A stretch of DNA of 38,430 nucleotides from Streptomyces sp. WAC 04229 (lineage in GTDB: Bacteria; Actinomycetota; Actinomycetes; Streptomycetales; Streptomycetaceae): contig NZ_QHJH01000060.1 of the NCBI RefSeq assembly GCF_003947455.1, positions 1 through 38,430 of the forward strand. Reading direction: 5' to 3'. Under the pieces are notes generated by a model. It was not told the DNA's origin and ran no database searches. It saw only the letters and a program-made list of their open reading frames with translations. The position numbers and the translations under genes were made by a program. Numbering within the stretch: position 1 is the first letter of the stretch; every line of letters starts with the position of its first letter. Below are positions 16,886-25,232 of the stretch, in pieces.

Positions 16886-17542
16886 ATGAGCACTGTTGAC
16901 ATCCTTTCGCCTGCCGGCGAGAAGACCGGAAGCGTCGAGCTCCCCGCGGAGATCTTCGGCGTGGAGAAGATCAGCATCCCGCTGATCCACCAGGTCGTCG
17001 TCGCGCAGAACGCCGCTGCCCGCCAGGGCACGCACAAGACCAAGCGTCGCGGCGAGGTCCGTGGTGGCGGCAAGAAGCCGTACCGCCAGAAGGGCACCGG
17101 CCGCGCCCGCCAGGGTTCGACCCGTGCGCCGCAGTTCGCCGGCGGTGGCGTCGTTCACGGCCCGCAGCCGCGTGACTACTCGCAGCGGACCCCGAAGAAG
17201 ATGAAGGCCGCGGCCCTGCGCCACGCCCTCACCGACCGGGCCCGCCACAACCGCATCCACGTCGTCACCGGCGTCATCGAGGGCGACAACCCGTCCACGA
17301 AGGCCGCCCGGACGCTGTTCGGCAAGATCTCGGAGCGCAAGAACCTGCTCCTGGTCGCCGACCGTGCCGACGAGGCCGCGTGGCTGTCCGCCCGCAACCT
17401 GCCCCAGATCCACATCCTGGAGCCGGGCCAGCTGAACACGTACGACGTTCTCGTCTCGGACGACGTGGTCTTCACCCAGGCCGCCTTCGAGTCCTTCGTG
17501 TCCGGCCCCAAGGCTGCTGACACCGAAGGGAGCGAAGCCTGA
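16886..17542 (+). CDS. rplD: 50S ribosomal protein L4
   Basis: 218 residues. The long tunnel loop is visible (RRGEVRGGGKKPYRQKGTGR, about residues 52-71), the part that lines the exit tunnel and that mutates in macrolide resistance. In E. coli L4 also represses its own operon. The last base of its TGA is the first base of the rplW ATG (1-nt overlap). Confidence 0.97.
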   Translation: MSTVDILSPAGEKTGSVELPAEIFGVEKISIPLIHQVVVAQNAAARQGTHKTKRRGEVRGGGKKPYRQKGTGRARQGSTRAPQFAGGGVVHGPQPRDYSQRTPKKMKAAALRHALTDRARHNRIHVVTGVIEGDNPSTKAARTLFGKISERKNLLLVADRADEAAWLSARNLPQIHILEPGQLNTYDVLVSDDVVFTQAAFESFVSGPKAADTEGSEA

Positions 17543-17961
17543 TGGCTACGCGTCACCCGAGCATCGCCCCCAAGGCGGCCAAGGCCGCCAAGGCCGCGCG
17601 CGTCGCCAAGGCGCGTCGCCACGAGGCCGAGGGCAAGAACACCGTCGTGACCCCCGCCAGCAAGGCGTTCACGGACCCCCGTGACGTGCTGCTGAAGCCG
17701 GTCGTGTCGGAGAAGAGCTACGCGCTCCTCGACGAGAACAAGTACACGTTCATCGTCGCGCCGGGCTCCAACAAGACCCAGATCAAGGAGGCCGTCCAGG
17801 CGGTCTTCTCGGTCAAGGTCACCGGGGTCAACACGATCAACCGCCAGGGCAAGCGCAAGCGCACCCGCACGGGCTTCGGCAAGCGTGCCGACAGCAAGCG
17901 CGCGATCGTGACCCTTGCCGAGGGCGACCGTATCGACATCTTCGGCGGTCCGACCGCGTAA
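17542..17961 (+). CDS. rplW: 50S ribosomal protein L23
   Basis: 139 residues. About 45 N-terminal residues are a Lys/Ala-rich extension (KAAKAAKAARVAKARRHEAEG) before the conserved domain starts at DPRDVLLKPVVSEKSY. From memory this extension is shared by Streptomyces L23. L23 sits at the tunnel exit and docks trigger factor and SRP. A 38-nt gap precedes rplB. Confidence 0.96.
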   Translation: MATRHPSIAPKAAKAAKAARVAKARRHEAEGKNTVVTPASKAFTDPRDVLLKPVVSEKSYALLDENKYTFIVAPGSNKTQIKEAVQAVFSVKVTGVNTINRQGKRKRTRTGFGKRADSKRAIVTLAEGDRIDIFGGPTA

Positions 17962-17999
17962 GCGGGTCGGATCGTCCGATATCGGACGAGGACTGAGAA

Positions 18000-18836
18000 A
18001 TGGGAATCCGCAAGTACAAGCCGACTACGCCGGGCCGCCGTGGCTCCAGCGTCGCCGACTTCGTCGAGGTCACGCGGTCCACGCCGGAGAAGTCGCTGGT
18101 CCGCCCGCTGCACAGCAAGGGCGGCCGTAACAACGCCGGTCGTGTGACCGTTCGCCACCAGGGTGGCGGACACAAGCGCGCCTACCGAGTGATCGACTTC
18201 CGTCGGCACGACAAGGACGGCGTGCCGGCGAAGGTCGCGCACATCGAGTACGACCCCAACCGCACCGCGCGCATCGCGCTGCTGCACTACGCGGACGGCG
18301 AGAAGCGCTACATCCTCGCCCCGCGCAACCTGCAGCAGGGTGACCGCGTCGAGAACGGTCCCGGGGCCGACATCAAGCCGGGCAACAACCTGGCGCTCCG
18401 CAACATCCCGGTCGGTACCACGATCCACGCGATCGAGCTCCGTCCCGGTGGCGGTGCCAAGTTCGCCCGTTCCGCCGGTGCCTCCGTGCAGCTGCTCGCG
18501 AAGGAGGGCCAGATGGCCCACCTGCGCATGCCGTCCGGAGAGATCCGCCTGGTCGACGTGCGCTGCCGCGCCACCGTCGGCGAGGTCGGCAACGCCGAGC
18601 AGAGCAACATCAACTGGGGCAAGGCGGGCCGTAAGCGCTGGCTGGGCGTTCGCCCGACCGTGCGTGGTGTGGTCATGAACCCGGTGGACCACCCGCACGG
18701 TGGTGGCGAAGGCCGTACCTCGGGTGGTCGCCACCCGGTGTCCCCCTGGGGCAAGAAGGAAGGCCGTACTCGTTCGCCCAAGAAGGCGTCGAACAAGTAC
18801 ATCGTCCGCCGCCGCAAGACGAACAAGAAGCGCTAA
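18000..18836 (+). CDS. rplB: 50S ribosomal protein L2
   Basis: 278 residues. L2 is needed for subunit joining and peptidyl-transferase activity. The signature with the conserved histidine, NPVDHPHGGGEGRTSGGRHP, lies near residues 221-240. The first residues MGIRKYKPTTPGRR are typical. It lies 12 nt before rpsS. Confidence 0.98.
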   Translation: MGIRKYKPTTPGRRGSSVADFVEVTRSTPEKSLVRPLHSKGGRNNAGRVTVRHQGGGHKRAYRVIDFRRHDKDGVPAKVAHIEYDPNRTARIALLHYADGEKRYILAPRNLQQGDRVENGPGADIKPGNNLALRNIPVGTTIHAIELRPGGGAKFARSAGASVQLLAKEGQMAHLRMPSGEIRLVDVRCRATVGEVGNAEQSNINWGKAGRKRWLGVRPTVRGVVMNPVDHPHGGGEGRTSGGRHPVSPWGKKEGRTRSPKKASNKYIVRRRKTNKKR

Positions 18837-18848
18837 GGACGGGTTGAG

Positions 18849-19130
18849 ATGCCTCGTAGCTTGAAGAAGGGACCCTTCGTCGACGACCACCTGATCAAGA
18901 AGGTGGACACGCAGAACGAAGCCGGTACCAAGAACGTCATCAAGACCTGGTCCCGTCGCTCGATGATCGTCCCGGCGATGCTCGGCCACACGATCGCGGT
19001 GCACAACGGCAAGACCCACATCCCGGTGTTTGTCACCGAGTCCATGGTCGGCCACAAGCTCGGCGAGTTCTCGCCGACGCGCACCTTCCGGGGTCACGTC
19101 AAGGACGACCGGAAGTCGAAGCGCCGCTAG
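18849..19130 (+). CDS. rpsS: 30S ribosomal protein S19
   Basis: 93 residues, full length. MPRSLKKGPFVDDHLIKKV at the start and V-G-H-K-L-G-E-F-S-P-T-R-T-F-R-G-H near the end are diagnostic. It pairs with S13 in the 30S head and contacts tRNA. Confidence 0.97.
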   Translation: MPRSLKKGPFVDDHLIKKVDTQNEAGTKNVIKTWSRRSMIVPAMLGHTIAVHNGKTHIPVFVTESMVGHKLGEFSPTRTFRGHVKDDRKSKRR

Positions 19131-19172
19131 TAGCGGGGTGGAATGACCATGACAAACACTGAAGGGACAACC

Positions 19173-19520
19173 ATGGAAGCCAGGGCCCAGGCGCGGTACA
19201 TCCGCGTCACGCCCATGAAGGCCCGCCGCGTGGTGGACCTCATCCGTGGCATGGATGCCACGGAGGCTCAGGCGGTCCTGCGTTTCGCCCCGCAGGCCGC
19301 GAGCGTGCCGGTCGGCAAGGTGCTGGACAGCGCCATCGCCAACGCCGCGCACAACTACGACCACACCGACGCCGACAGCCTCTTCATCTCCGAGGCCTAC
19401 GTCGACGAGGGCCCGACCCTGAAGCGGTTCCGGCCGCGCGCCCAGGGCCGTGCCTACCGGATCCGCAAGCGGACCAGCCACATCACCGTGGTCGTCAGCA
19501 GCAAGGAAGGAACCCGGTAA
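19173..19520 (+). CDS. rplV: 50S ribosomal protein L22
   Basis: 115 residues from ATG 19173 (MEARAQARYIRVTPMKARRV) behind AAGGGA. In-frame ATGs at 19143 and 19149 would add up to 10 residues, but the family begins near MEARAQ. The tunnel hairpin loop ends in RFRPRAQGRAYRIRKRTSHI. Its TAA overlaps the rpsC ATG by one base. Confidence 0.95.
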   Translation: MEARAQARYIRVTPMKARRVVDLIRGMDATEAQAVLRFAPQAASVPVGKVLDSAIANAAHNYDHTDADSLFISEAYVDEGPTLKRFRPRAQGRAYRIRKRTSHITVVVSSKEGTR

Positions 19521-20350
19521 TGGGCCAGAAGGTAAACCCGCACGGGTTCCGGCTCGGTGTCACGACCGACTTCAAGTCGCGTTGGTACGCCGACAAGCTG
19601 TACAAGGACTACGTCAAGGAAGACGTCGCCATCCGTCGGATGATGACGTCCGGCATGGAGCGCGCCGGCATCTCGAAGGTGGAGATCGAGCGCACCCGTG
19701 ACCGCGTGCGTGTGGACATCCACACCGCCCGTCCCGGCATCGTCATCGGCCGCCGCGGCGCCGAGGCCGACCGCATCCGCGGTGACCTGGAGAAGCTGAC
19801 CGGCAAGCAGGTCCAGCTGAACATCCTCGAGGTCAAGAGCCCCGAGACGGACGCTCAGCTGGTGGCCCAGGCCGTCGCCGAGCAGCTGTCCTCCCGCGTC
19901 TCCTTCCGTCGCGCCATGCGCAAGAGCATGCAGGGCACGATGAAGGCCGGCGCCAAGGGCATCAAGATCCAGTGCGGTGGCCGCCTCGGTGGCGCCGAGA
20001 TGTCCCGCTCGGAGTTCTACCGCGAGGGCCGTGTGCCCCTGCACACGCTCCGCGCGAACGTGGACTACGGCTTCTTCGAGGCCAAGACGACCTTCGGCCG
20101 CATCGGTGTGAAGGTCTGGATCTACAAGGGCGACGTCAAGAACATCGCCGAGGTCCGCGCCGAGAACGCGGCCGCCCGCGCCGGCAACCGTCCGGCCCGT
20201 GGCGGCAGCGACCGCCCGGCCCGCGGTGGCCGCGGTGGCGAGCGTCGTGGGCGCAAGCCGCAGCAGCAGTCGGCTCCGGCCGCCGAGGCTCCCAAGGCCG
20301 ACGCGCCCGCCGCTGCCGCTCCGGCTGAGAGCACCGGAACGGAGGCCTGA
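19520..20350 (+). CDS. rpsC: 30S ribosomal protein S3
   Basis: 276 residues, about 45 more than E. coli S3. The KH domain has G-x-x-G as GRRG in VIGRRGAEADRIRGDL. From about residue 215 a low-complexity Arg/Gly then Ala/Pro tail follows (RPARGG repeats), common in actinobacteria. S3 lines the mRNA entry channel. Confidence 0.97.
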   Translation: MGQKVNPHGFRLGVTTDFKSRWYADKLYKDYVKEDVAIRRMMTSGMERAGISKVEIERTRDRVRVDIHTARPGIVIGRRGAEADRIRGDLEKLTGKQVQLNILEVKSPETDAQLVAQAVAEQLSSRVSFRRAMRKSMQGTMKAGAKGIKIQCGGRLGGAEMSRSEFYREGRVPLHTLRANVDYGFFEAKTTFGRIGVKVWIYKGDVKNIAEVRAENAAARAGNRPARGGSDRPARGGRGGERRGRKPQQQSAPAAEAPKADAPAAAAPAESTGTEA

Positions 20351-20355
20351 CCGAA

Positions 20356-20775
20356 ATGCTGATCCCCCGTAGGGTCAAGCACCGCAAGCAGCACCACCCG
20401 AAGCGCCGTGGCATGGCCAAGGGCGGTACGCAGGTTGCGTTCGGCGAGTACGGCATCCAGGCCCTCACGCCCGCTTACGTGACCAACCGCCAGATCGAGG
20501 CGGCCCGTATCGCGATGACCCGCCACATCAAGCGTGGCGGCAAGGTCTGGATCAACATCTACCCGGACCGCCCGCTCACGAAGAAGCCGGCCGAGACCCG
20601 CATGGGTTCCGGTAAGGGTTCCCCGGAGTGGTGGATCGCGAACGTGCACCCGGGCCGGGTCATGTTCGAGCTGTCCTACCCCAACGAGAAGATCGCCCGT
20701 GAGGCGCTGACCCGTGCGGCCCACAAGCTGCCGATGAAGTGCCGGATCGTCAAGCGCGAGGCAGGTGAAGCGTGA
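20356..20775 (+). CDS. rplP: 50S ribosomal protein L16
   Basis: 139 residues. MLIPRRVKHRKQHHPKRRG and GSGKGSPEWWIANVHPGRV are characteristic. L16 helps position the A-site tRNA. The stop TGA (20773-20775) shares its A with the ATG of rpmC. Confidence 0.97.
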   Translation: MLIPRRVKHRKQHHPKRRGMAKGGTQVAFGEYGIQALTPAYVTNRQIEAARIAMTRHIKRGGKVWINIYPDRPLTKKPAETRMGSGKGSPEWWIANVHPGRVMFELSYPNEKIAREALTRAAHKLPMKCRIVKREAGEA

Positions 20776-20999
20776 TGTCGGCCGGTACCAAGGCGTCCGA
20801 GCTGCGCGAGCTGGGCAACGAGGAGCTTCTGGCGAAGCTCCGCGAGGCCAAGGAAGAGCTGTTCAACCTCCGCTTCCAGGCGGCGACGGGCCAGCTCGAG
20901 AACCACGGCCGGCTCAAGGCCGTCCGTAAGGACATCGCGCGGATCTACACCCTGATGCGTGAGCGCGAGCTGGGCATCGAGACGGTGGAGAGCGCCTGA
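20775..20999 (+). CDS. rpmC: 50S ribosomal protein L29
   Basis: 74 residues from ATG 20775; a GTG directly before (20772) is also possible. It is the typical two-helix hairpin: ASELRELGNEELLAKLREAK, then LFNLRFQAATGQLEN. It sits beside L23 at the tunnel exit. The stop overlaps the rpsQ ATG by one base. Confidence 0.95.
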   Translation: MSAGTKASELRELGNEELLAKLREAKEELFNLRFQAATGQLENHGRLKAVRKDIARIYTLMRERELGIETVESA

Positions 21000-21286
21000 T
21001 GAGCGAGAGCAACGTGACTGAAGAGACGAAGGCCGCCCGCGGCTTCCGCAAGACCCGTCAGGGTCTGGTCGTCAGCGACAAGATGGACAAGACCGTCGTC
21101 GTCGCCGTCGAGGACCGCGTGACCCACGCGCTGTACGGCAAGGTCATCCGTCGTACCAGCAAGCTCAAGGCTCACGACGAGCAGAACGCCGCGGGTGTCG
21201 GCGACCGCGTCCTCCTCATGGAGACCCGGCCGCTGTCCGCGACGAAGCGCTGGCGCGTCGTCGAGGTCCTCGAGAAGGCCAAGTAA
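20999..21286 (+). CDS. rpsQ: 30S ribosomal protein S17
   Basis: 95 residues; an OB-fold with G-L-V-V-S-D-K-M-D-K-T-V-V-V and the end L-S-A-T-K-R-W-R-V-V-E-V. A short acidic start (MSESNVTEETKAARG) precedes the conserved part. It is the last gene of the S10 unit; two hairpins follow before rplN. Confidence 0.96.
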   Translation: MSESNVTEETKAARGFRKTRQGLVVSDKMDKTVVVAVEDRVTHALYGKVIRRTSKLKAHDEQNAAGVGDRVLLMETRPLSATKRWRVVEVLEKAK

Positions 21287-21288
21287 TT

Positions 21289-21363
21289 CCTGCGGGCAAA
21301 CCCGCAGGTCAGTTCCGCCAGGCTCGGCAGGGGCTCCACCTCCTTGGTGAGGCGGCCCCTGCC
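21289..21363 (+). promoter_or_regulatory. Two hairpins between rpsQ and rplN (S10/spc boundary)
   Basis: Hairpin 1: CCTGCGGG (21289-21296) and CCCGCAGG (21301-21308), 4-nt loop. Hairpin 2: GGCAGGGGC (21326-21334) and GCCCCTGCC (21355-21363), whose loop holds an inner CACC/GGTG pair. They could end or attenuate S10 transcription, or form a feedback site in the leader of the spc genes. The remaining sequence up to rplN carries the ribosome-binding site AGGAG. Confidence 0.6.
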
Positions 21364-21392
21364 GGGAACCGGCAGACAATCAGGAGATAGAC

Positions 21393-21761
21393 GTGATCCA
21401 GCAGGAGTCGCGACTGCGCGTCGCCGACAACACTGGTGCGAAGGAAATCCTTTGCATCCGTGTACTCGGTGGCTCCGGTCGCCGCTACGCGGGCATCGGT
21501 GACGTCATCGTCGCCACCGTCAAGGACGCGATCCCCGGCGGCAACGTGAAGAAGGGTGACGTCATCAAGGCCGTCATCGTTCGCACCGTCAAGGAGCGCC
21601 GCCGTCCGGACGGCTCGTACATCCGCTTCGACGAGAACGCCGCCGTCATTCTGAAGAACGACGGCGACCCTCGCGGCACCCGTATCTTCGGCCCGGTGGG
21701 CCGTGAGCTGCGCGAGAAGAAGTTCATGAAGATCATCTCCCTCGCGCCGGAGGTGCTGTGA
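21393..21761 (+). CDS. rplN: 50S ribosomal protein L14
   Basis: 122 residues, GTG start behind AGGAGA. MIQQESRLRVADNTGAKEI and the G-D-V-I-V-A-T-V-K-D-A segment are typical. L14 forms an intersubunit bridge and binds the silencing factor RsfS in other bacteria. It is the first spc-unit gene. Confidence 0.97.
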   Translation: MIQQESRLRVADNTGAKEILCIRVLGGSGRRYAGIGDVIVATVKDAIPGGNVKKGDVIKAVIVRTVKERRRPDGSYIRFDENAAVILKNDGDPRGTRIFGPVGRELREKKFMKIISLAPEVL

Positions 21762-21763
21762 GC

Positions 21764-22087
21764 ATGAAGATCAAGAAGGGCGACCTGGTCCAGGTCATCA
21801 CCGGTAAGGACAAGGGCAAGCAGGGCAAGGTCATCGCGGCCTTCCCCCGCGAGGACCGCGTCCTGGTCGAGGGTGTCAACCGGGTCAAGAAGCACACCAA
21901 GGCCGGGCCGACCGCTCGCGGTTCGCAGGCCGGCGGCATCGTGACCACCGAGGCCCCGATCCACATCTCCAACGTCCAGCTGGTCGTGGAGAAGGACGGC
22001 AACAAGGTCGTCACGCGCGTCGGTTACCGCTTCGACGACGAGGGCAACAAGATCCGCGTTGCCAAGCGGACGGGTGAGGACATCTGA
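21764..22087 (+). CDS. rplX: 50S ribosomal protein L24
   Basis: 107 residues from ATG 21764 (MKIKKGDLVQVITGKDKGK, a KOW motif). A GTG at 21758 overlaps the rplN stop (GTGA) and would add two residues, but GGAGG at 21749-21753 is better spaced for the ATG. It is an assembly initiator protein of the 50S subunit. The stop overlaps the rplE start by one base. Confidence 0.95.
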   Translation: MKIKKGDLVQVITGKDKGKQGKVIAAFPREDRVLVEGVNRVKKHTKAGPTARGSQAGGIVTTEAPIHISNVQLVVEKDGNKVVTRVGYRFDDEGNKIRVAKRTGEDI

Positions 22088-22644
22088 TGGCTACCACCAC
22101 CACTCCGCGTCTGAAGACGAAGTACCGCGAGGAGATCTCGGGCAAGCTGCGTGAGGAGTTCTCCTACGAGAACGTCATGCAGGTCCCCGGCCTCGTCAAG
22201 ATCGTGGTCAACATGGGTGTGGGCGACGCCGCCCGCGACTCCAAGCTGATCGAGGGTGCCATCAAGGACCTCACCACGATCACCGGTCAGAAGCCGGCCG
22301 TCACCAAGGCCCGCAAGTCCATCGCGCAGTTCAAGCTGCGTGAGGGCCAGCCGATCGGTGCCCACGTCACGCTCCGTGGCGACCGCATGTGGGAGTTCCT
22401 GGACCGCACCCTGTCGCTCGCGCTGCCGCGCATCCGCGACTTCCGCGGCCTGTCCCCCAAGCAGTTCGACGGCCGTGGCAACTACACCTTCGGTCTCACG
22501 GAGCAGGTCATGTTCCACGAGATCGACCAGGACAAGATCGACCGCGTCCGGGGTATGGACATCACCGTGGTGACCACGGCGACCAACGACGCTGAGGGCC
22601 GCGCGCTCCTTCGTCACCTCGGCTTCCCCTTCAAGGAGGCGTGA
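22087..22644 (+). CDS. rplE: 50S ribosomal protein L5
   Basis: 185 residues. It binds 5S rRNA and contacts the P-site tRNA. VPGLVKIVVNMGVGDAARD and the end D-A-E-G-R-A-L-L-R-H-L-G-F-P-F match the family. AAGGAGG at its 3' end serves the next gene. Confidence 0.97.
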   Translation: MATTTTPRLKTKYREEISGKLREEFSYENVMQVPGLVKIVVNMGVGDAARDSKLIEGAIKDLTTITGQKPAVTKARKSIAQFKLREGQPIGAHVTLRGDRMWEFLDRTLSLALPRIRDFRGLSPKQFDGRGNYTFGLTEQVMFHEIDQDKIDRVRGMDITVVTTATNDAEGRALLRHLGFPFKEA

Positions 22645-22649
22645 GCGAG

Positions 22650-22835
22650 ATGGCGAAGAAGGCTCTCATCGCGAAGGCTGCTCGCAAGCCCAAGTTCGGC
22701 GTGCGTGGCTACACGCGCTGCCAGCGCTGCGGCCGTCCCCACTCCGTGTACCGCAAGTTCGGCCTGTGCCGCGTCTGCCTTCGTGAGATGGCTCACCGTG
22801 GCGAGCTGCCGGGCGTGACCAAGAGCTCCTGGTAG
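22650..22835 (+). CDS. rpsN: 30S ribosomal protein S14, zinc type (type Z)
   Basis: 61 residues from ATG 22650, 10 nt after AAGGAGG; a GTG at 22641 is too close to that site. Four cysteines, C24-x2-C27 and C40-x2-C43, bind zinc, so this is the zinc-dependent housekeeping form. Streptomyces usually carries a zinc-free paralogue elsewhere for zinc starvation. Confidence 0.96.
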   Translation: MAKKALIAKAARKPKFGVRGYTRCQRCGRPHSVYRKFGLCRVCLREMAHRGELPGVTKSSW

Positions 22836-23046
22836 TCCGGTAATCCCGGGTTACTCAGGCTCTCGGTAAGCATCTGGGTCGGCAGAGGCCCAGCCCTCCA
22901 TGCCTTAGGCTTGTGGGGTTGGGCGTCTGTCGCGCCCGTACGACTTACTACGCCGTAGGTCCACCGCGCCGCACCCGTCCCGTCTCGGATCGGGGAGAGG
23001 GATGGCGCACCAGGAAACCCCGGCGAGAGAGGCCGAAGGCCAATTC
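22836..23046. other. 211-bp gap between rpsN and rpsH
   Basis: No gene. This is unusually long for the interior of a ribosomal operon. It contains short inverted repeats (GTAAtc-ccg-ggTTAC around 22841-22855; GCC-tta-GGC near 22902-22910; CTAC-gcc-GTAG near 22948-22958) and could hold an internal promoter or an S8-type feedback structure. I see no convincing promoter hexamers. Confidence 0.4.
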
Positions 23047-23445
23047 ATGACCATGACTGATCCGATCGCAGACATGCTTACGCGTCTGCGGAACGCGAAC
23101 TCGGCGTACCACGACTCCGTGTCGATGCCGGCGTCCAAGATCAAGTCTCACATCGCGGAGATCCTCCAGCAGGAGGGCTTCATCACGGGCTGGAAGACCG
23201 AGGACGCCGAGGTCGGCAAGAACCTCGTCCTCGAGCTGAAGTTCGGCCCGAACCGTGAGCGCTCCATCGCGGGCATCAAGCGGATCTCCAAGCCCGGTCT
23301 CCGGGTGTACGCGAAGTCCACCAACCTGCCGAAGGTGCTGGGCGGCCTCGGCGTGGCGATCATCTCCACGTCGCACGGGCTCCTCACCGACAAGCAGGCC
23401 GGCAAGAAGGGCGTGGGTGGGGAAGTCCTCGCCTACGTCTGGTAG
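23047..23445 (+). CDS. rpsH: 30S ribosomal protein S8
   Basis: 132 residues from ATG 23047 (MTMTDPIADMLTRLRNAN). An ATG at 23002 in the same frame would add 15 residues (MAHQETPAREAEGQF) with a purine-rich site upstream, but the family starts at MTMTD. The C-terminal STSHGLLTDKQAGKKGVGGE is the rRNA-binding signature. S8 represses the spc operon in E. coli. Confidence 0.96.
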   Translation: MTMTDPIADMLTRLRNANSAYHDSVSMPASKIKSHIAEILQQEGFITGWKTEDAEVGKNLVLELKFGPNRERSIAGIKRISKPGLRVYAKSTNLPKVLGGLGVAIISTSHGLLTDKQAGKKGVGGEVLAYVW

Positions 23446-23469
23446 CGGAAGGGAACGGAGGAAACAGCT

Positions 23470-24009
23470 ATGTCGCGCATCGGCAAGCTCCCCATCGCGG
23501 TTCCCGCCGGCGTGGACGTCACCATCGACGGCCGTACGGTCTCGGTCAAGGGCCCGAAGGGCTCGCTGACTCACACCGTCGTGGCACCGATCGACATCGC
23601 CAAGGGTGAGGACGGCGTTCTGAACGTCACCCGCCCCAACGAAGAGCGTCAGAGCAAGGCCCTGCACGGCCTGTCCCGCACGCTGGTGGCGAACATGATC
23701 ACCGGCGTGACCCAGGGTTACGTGAAGAAGCTCGAGATCAGCGGTGTCGGTTACCGCGTGCTCGCCAAGGGTTCGAACCTGGAGTTCTCCCTCGGCTACA
23801 GCCACCCGATCCTGGTCGAGGCCCCCGAGGGCATCACCTTCAAGGTGGAGTCCCCGACCCGTTTCTCGGTCGAGGGCATCGACAAGCAGAAGGTCGGCGA
23901 GGTTGCGGCCAACATCCGCAAGCTGCGCAAGCCCGACCCGTACAAGGCCAAGGGCGTCAAGTACGAGGGCGAAGTCATCCGCCGCAAGGTCGGAAAGGCG
24001 GGTAAGTAA
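23470..24009 (+). CDS. rplF: 50S ribosomal protein L6
   Basis: 179 residues in two duplicated domains. MSRIGKLPIAVPAGVDV and the end P-D-P-Y-K-A-K-G-V-K-Y-E-G-E are diagnostic. It sits near the factor-binding site. Three nucleotides separate it from rplR. Confidence 0.97.
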   Translation: MSRIGKLPIAVPAGVDVTIDGRTVSVKGPKGSLTHTVVAPIDIAKGEDGVLNVTRPNEERQSKALHGLSRTLVANMITGVTQGYVKKLEISGVGYRVLAKGSNLEFSLGYSHPILVEAPEGITFKVESPTRFSVEGIDKQKVGEVAANIRKLRKPDPYKAKGVKYEGEVIRRKVGKAGK

Positions 24010-24012
24010 GCC

Positions 24013-24396
24013 ATGGCATACGGGCAGAAGATCCTCAAGGGCGACGCCTACAAGCGCGCCGCGATCAAGCGCCGCCACATCCGGATTCGCAAGAATCTCT
24101 CGGGTACGGCGGAGCGTCCCCGTCTGGTCGTTACTCGCTCCAACCGCCACATCGTGGCTCAGGTGATCGACGACATCAAGGGCCACACCGTGGCCTCGGC
24201 GTCGACCCTGGACACCTCGATCCGTGGTGGCGAGGCCGACAAGTCCGCGCAGGCCAAGCAGGTCGGCGCCCTGGTTGCCGAGCGTGCCAAGGCCGCGGGT
24301 GTCGAGGCCGTCGTGTTCGACCGTGGTGGTAACCAGTACGCCGGGCGCATCGCCGCTCTGGCCGACGCCGCCCGCGAAGCCGGACTGAAGTTCTGA
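24013..24396 (+). CDS. rplR: 50S ribosomal protein L18
   Basis: 127 residues; binds 5S rRNA with L5 and L25. R-L-V-V-T-R-S-N-R-H-I-V-A-Q-V-I-D-D and the end G-R-I-A-A-L-A-D-A-A-R-E-A-G-L-K-F match the family. Confidence 0.97.
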   Translation: MAYGQKILKGDAYKRAAIKRRHIRIRKNLSGTAERPRLVVTRSNRHIVAQVIDDIKGHTVASASTLDTSIRGGEADKSAQAKQVGALVAERAKAAGVEAVVFDRGGNQYAGRIAALADAAREAGLKF

Positions 24397-24439
24397 GCCG
24401 GTTCCGTATCGCTAGCGGAAACAGAGAGAGGTAATTCCA

Positions 24440-25045
24440 ATGGCTGGACCCCAGCGCCGCGGTGGCGGTGCCGGTGGCGGCGAGCGGCGGGACCGGAAGG
24501 GCCGTGACGGCGGCGCAGCTGCCGCCGAGAAGACCGCTTACGTTGAGCGCGTCGTCGCGATCAACCGCGTCGCCAAGGTTGTGAAGGGTGGTCGTCGCTT
24601 CAGCTTCACCGCGCTGGTCGTGGTGGGCGACGGTGACGGCACCGTGGGTGTCGGATACGGCAAGGCCAAGGAGGTGCCGGCCGCCATCGCCAAGGGTGTT
24701 GAGGAGGCCAAGAAGCACTTCTTCAAGGTCCCCCGCATCCAGGGCACCATCCCGCACCCCATCCAGGGTGAGAAGGCTGCCGGCGTCGTGCTGCTCAAGC
24801 CCGCGTCCCCGGGTACCGGTGTTATCGCCGGTGGTCCGGTGCGCGCCGTGCTCGAGTGCGCCGGTATCCACGACGTGCTGTCGAAGTCGCTCGGCTCCGA
24901 CAACCAGATCAACATCGTGCACGCGACCGTGGAGGCCCTGAAGGGTCTCCAGCGTCCCGAGGAGATCGCGGCCCGCCGCGGTCTGCCGCTCGAGGACGTG
25001 GCCCCCGCGGCTCTGCTCCGTGCGCGTGCCGGGGCGGGTGCGTAA
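24440..25045 (+). CDS. rpsE: 30S ribosomal protein S5
   Basis: 201 residues, with a Gly/Arg-rich start (about 30 residues) before the double-stranded RNA-binding part. VVKGGRRFSFTALVVVGDG contains the loop altered in spectinomycin resistance. S5 acts in decoding accuracy and mRNA entry. Two nucleotides separate it from rpmD. Confidence 0.97.
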   Translation: MAGPQRRGGGAGGGERRDRKGRDGGAAAAEKTAYVERVVAINRVAKVVKGGRRFSFTALVVVGDGDGTVGVGYGKAKEVPAAIAKGVEEAKKHFFKVPRIQGTIPHPIQGEKAAGVVLLKPASPGTGVIAGGPVRAVLECAGIHDVLSKSLGSDNQINIVHATVEALKGLQRPEEIAARRGLPLEDVAPAALLRARAGAGA

Positions 25046-25047
25046 TC

Positions 25048-25230
25048 ATGGCGCAGCTCAAGATTACGCAGGTCAAGTCCTACATCGGCAGCAAGCAGAA
25101 CCACCGTGACACCCTGCGTTCCCTTGGTCTCAAGGGGATCAACACGCAGGTCGTCAAGGAGGACCGCCCCGAGTTCCGCGGCATGGTGCAGACCGTCCGC
25201 CACCTCGTGTCGGTCGAGGAGGTCGACTGA
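25048..25230 (+). CDS. rpmD: 50S ribosomal protein L30
   Basis: 60 residues from ATG 25048 (MAQLKITQVKSYIGSKQNHR). The family motif L-R-S-L-G-L-K-G-I-N is intact. Two nucleotides separate it from rplO. Confidence 0.95.
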   Translation: MAQLKITQVKSYIGSKQNHRDTLRSLGLKGINTQVVKEDRPEFRGMVQTVRHLVSVEEVD

Positions 25231-25232
25231 TC

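Noticed and set aside
17542..17676. Unusual N-terminal extension of L23 as a fusion
   Set aside because: From memory the Lys/Ala-rich extension is a general feature of Streptomyces L23.
17718..19481. 587-codon minus-strand open frame across ribosomal protein genes
   Set aside because: Shadow of rplW, rplB, rpsS and rplV; composition is Val/Ala/Leu/Asp-rich without motifs.
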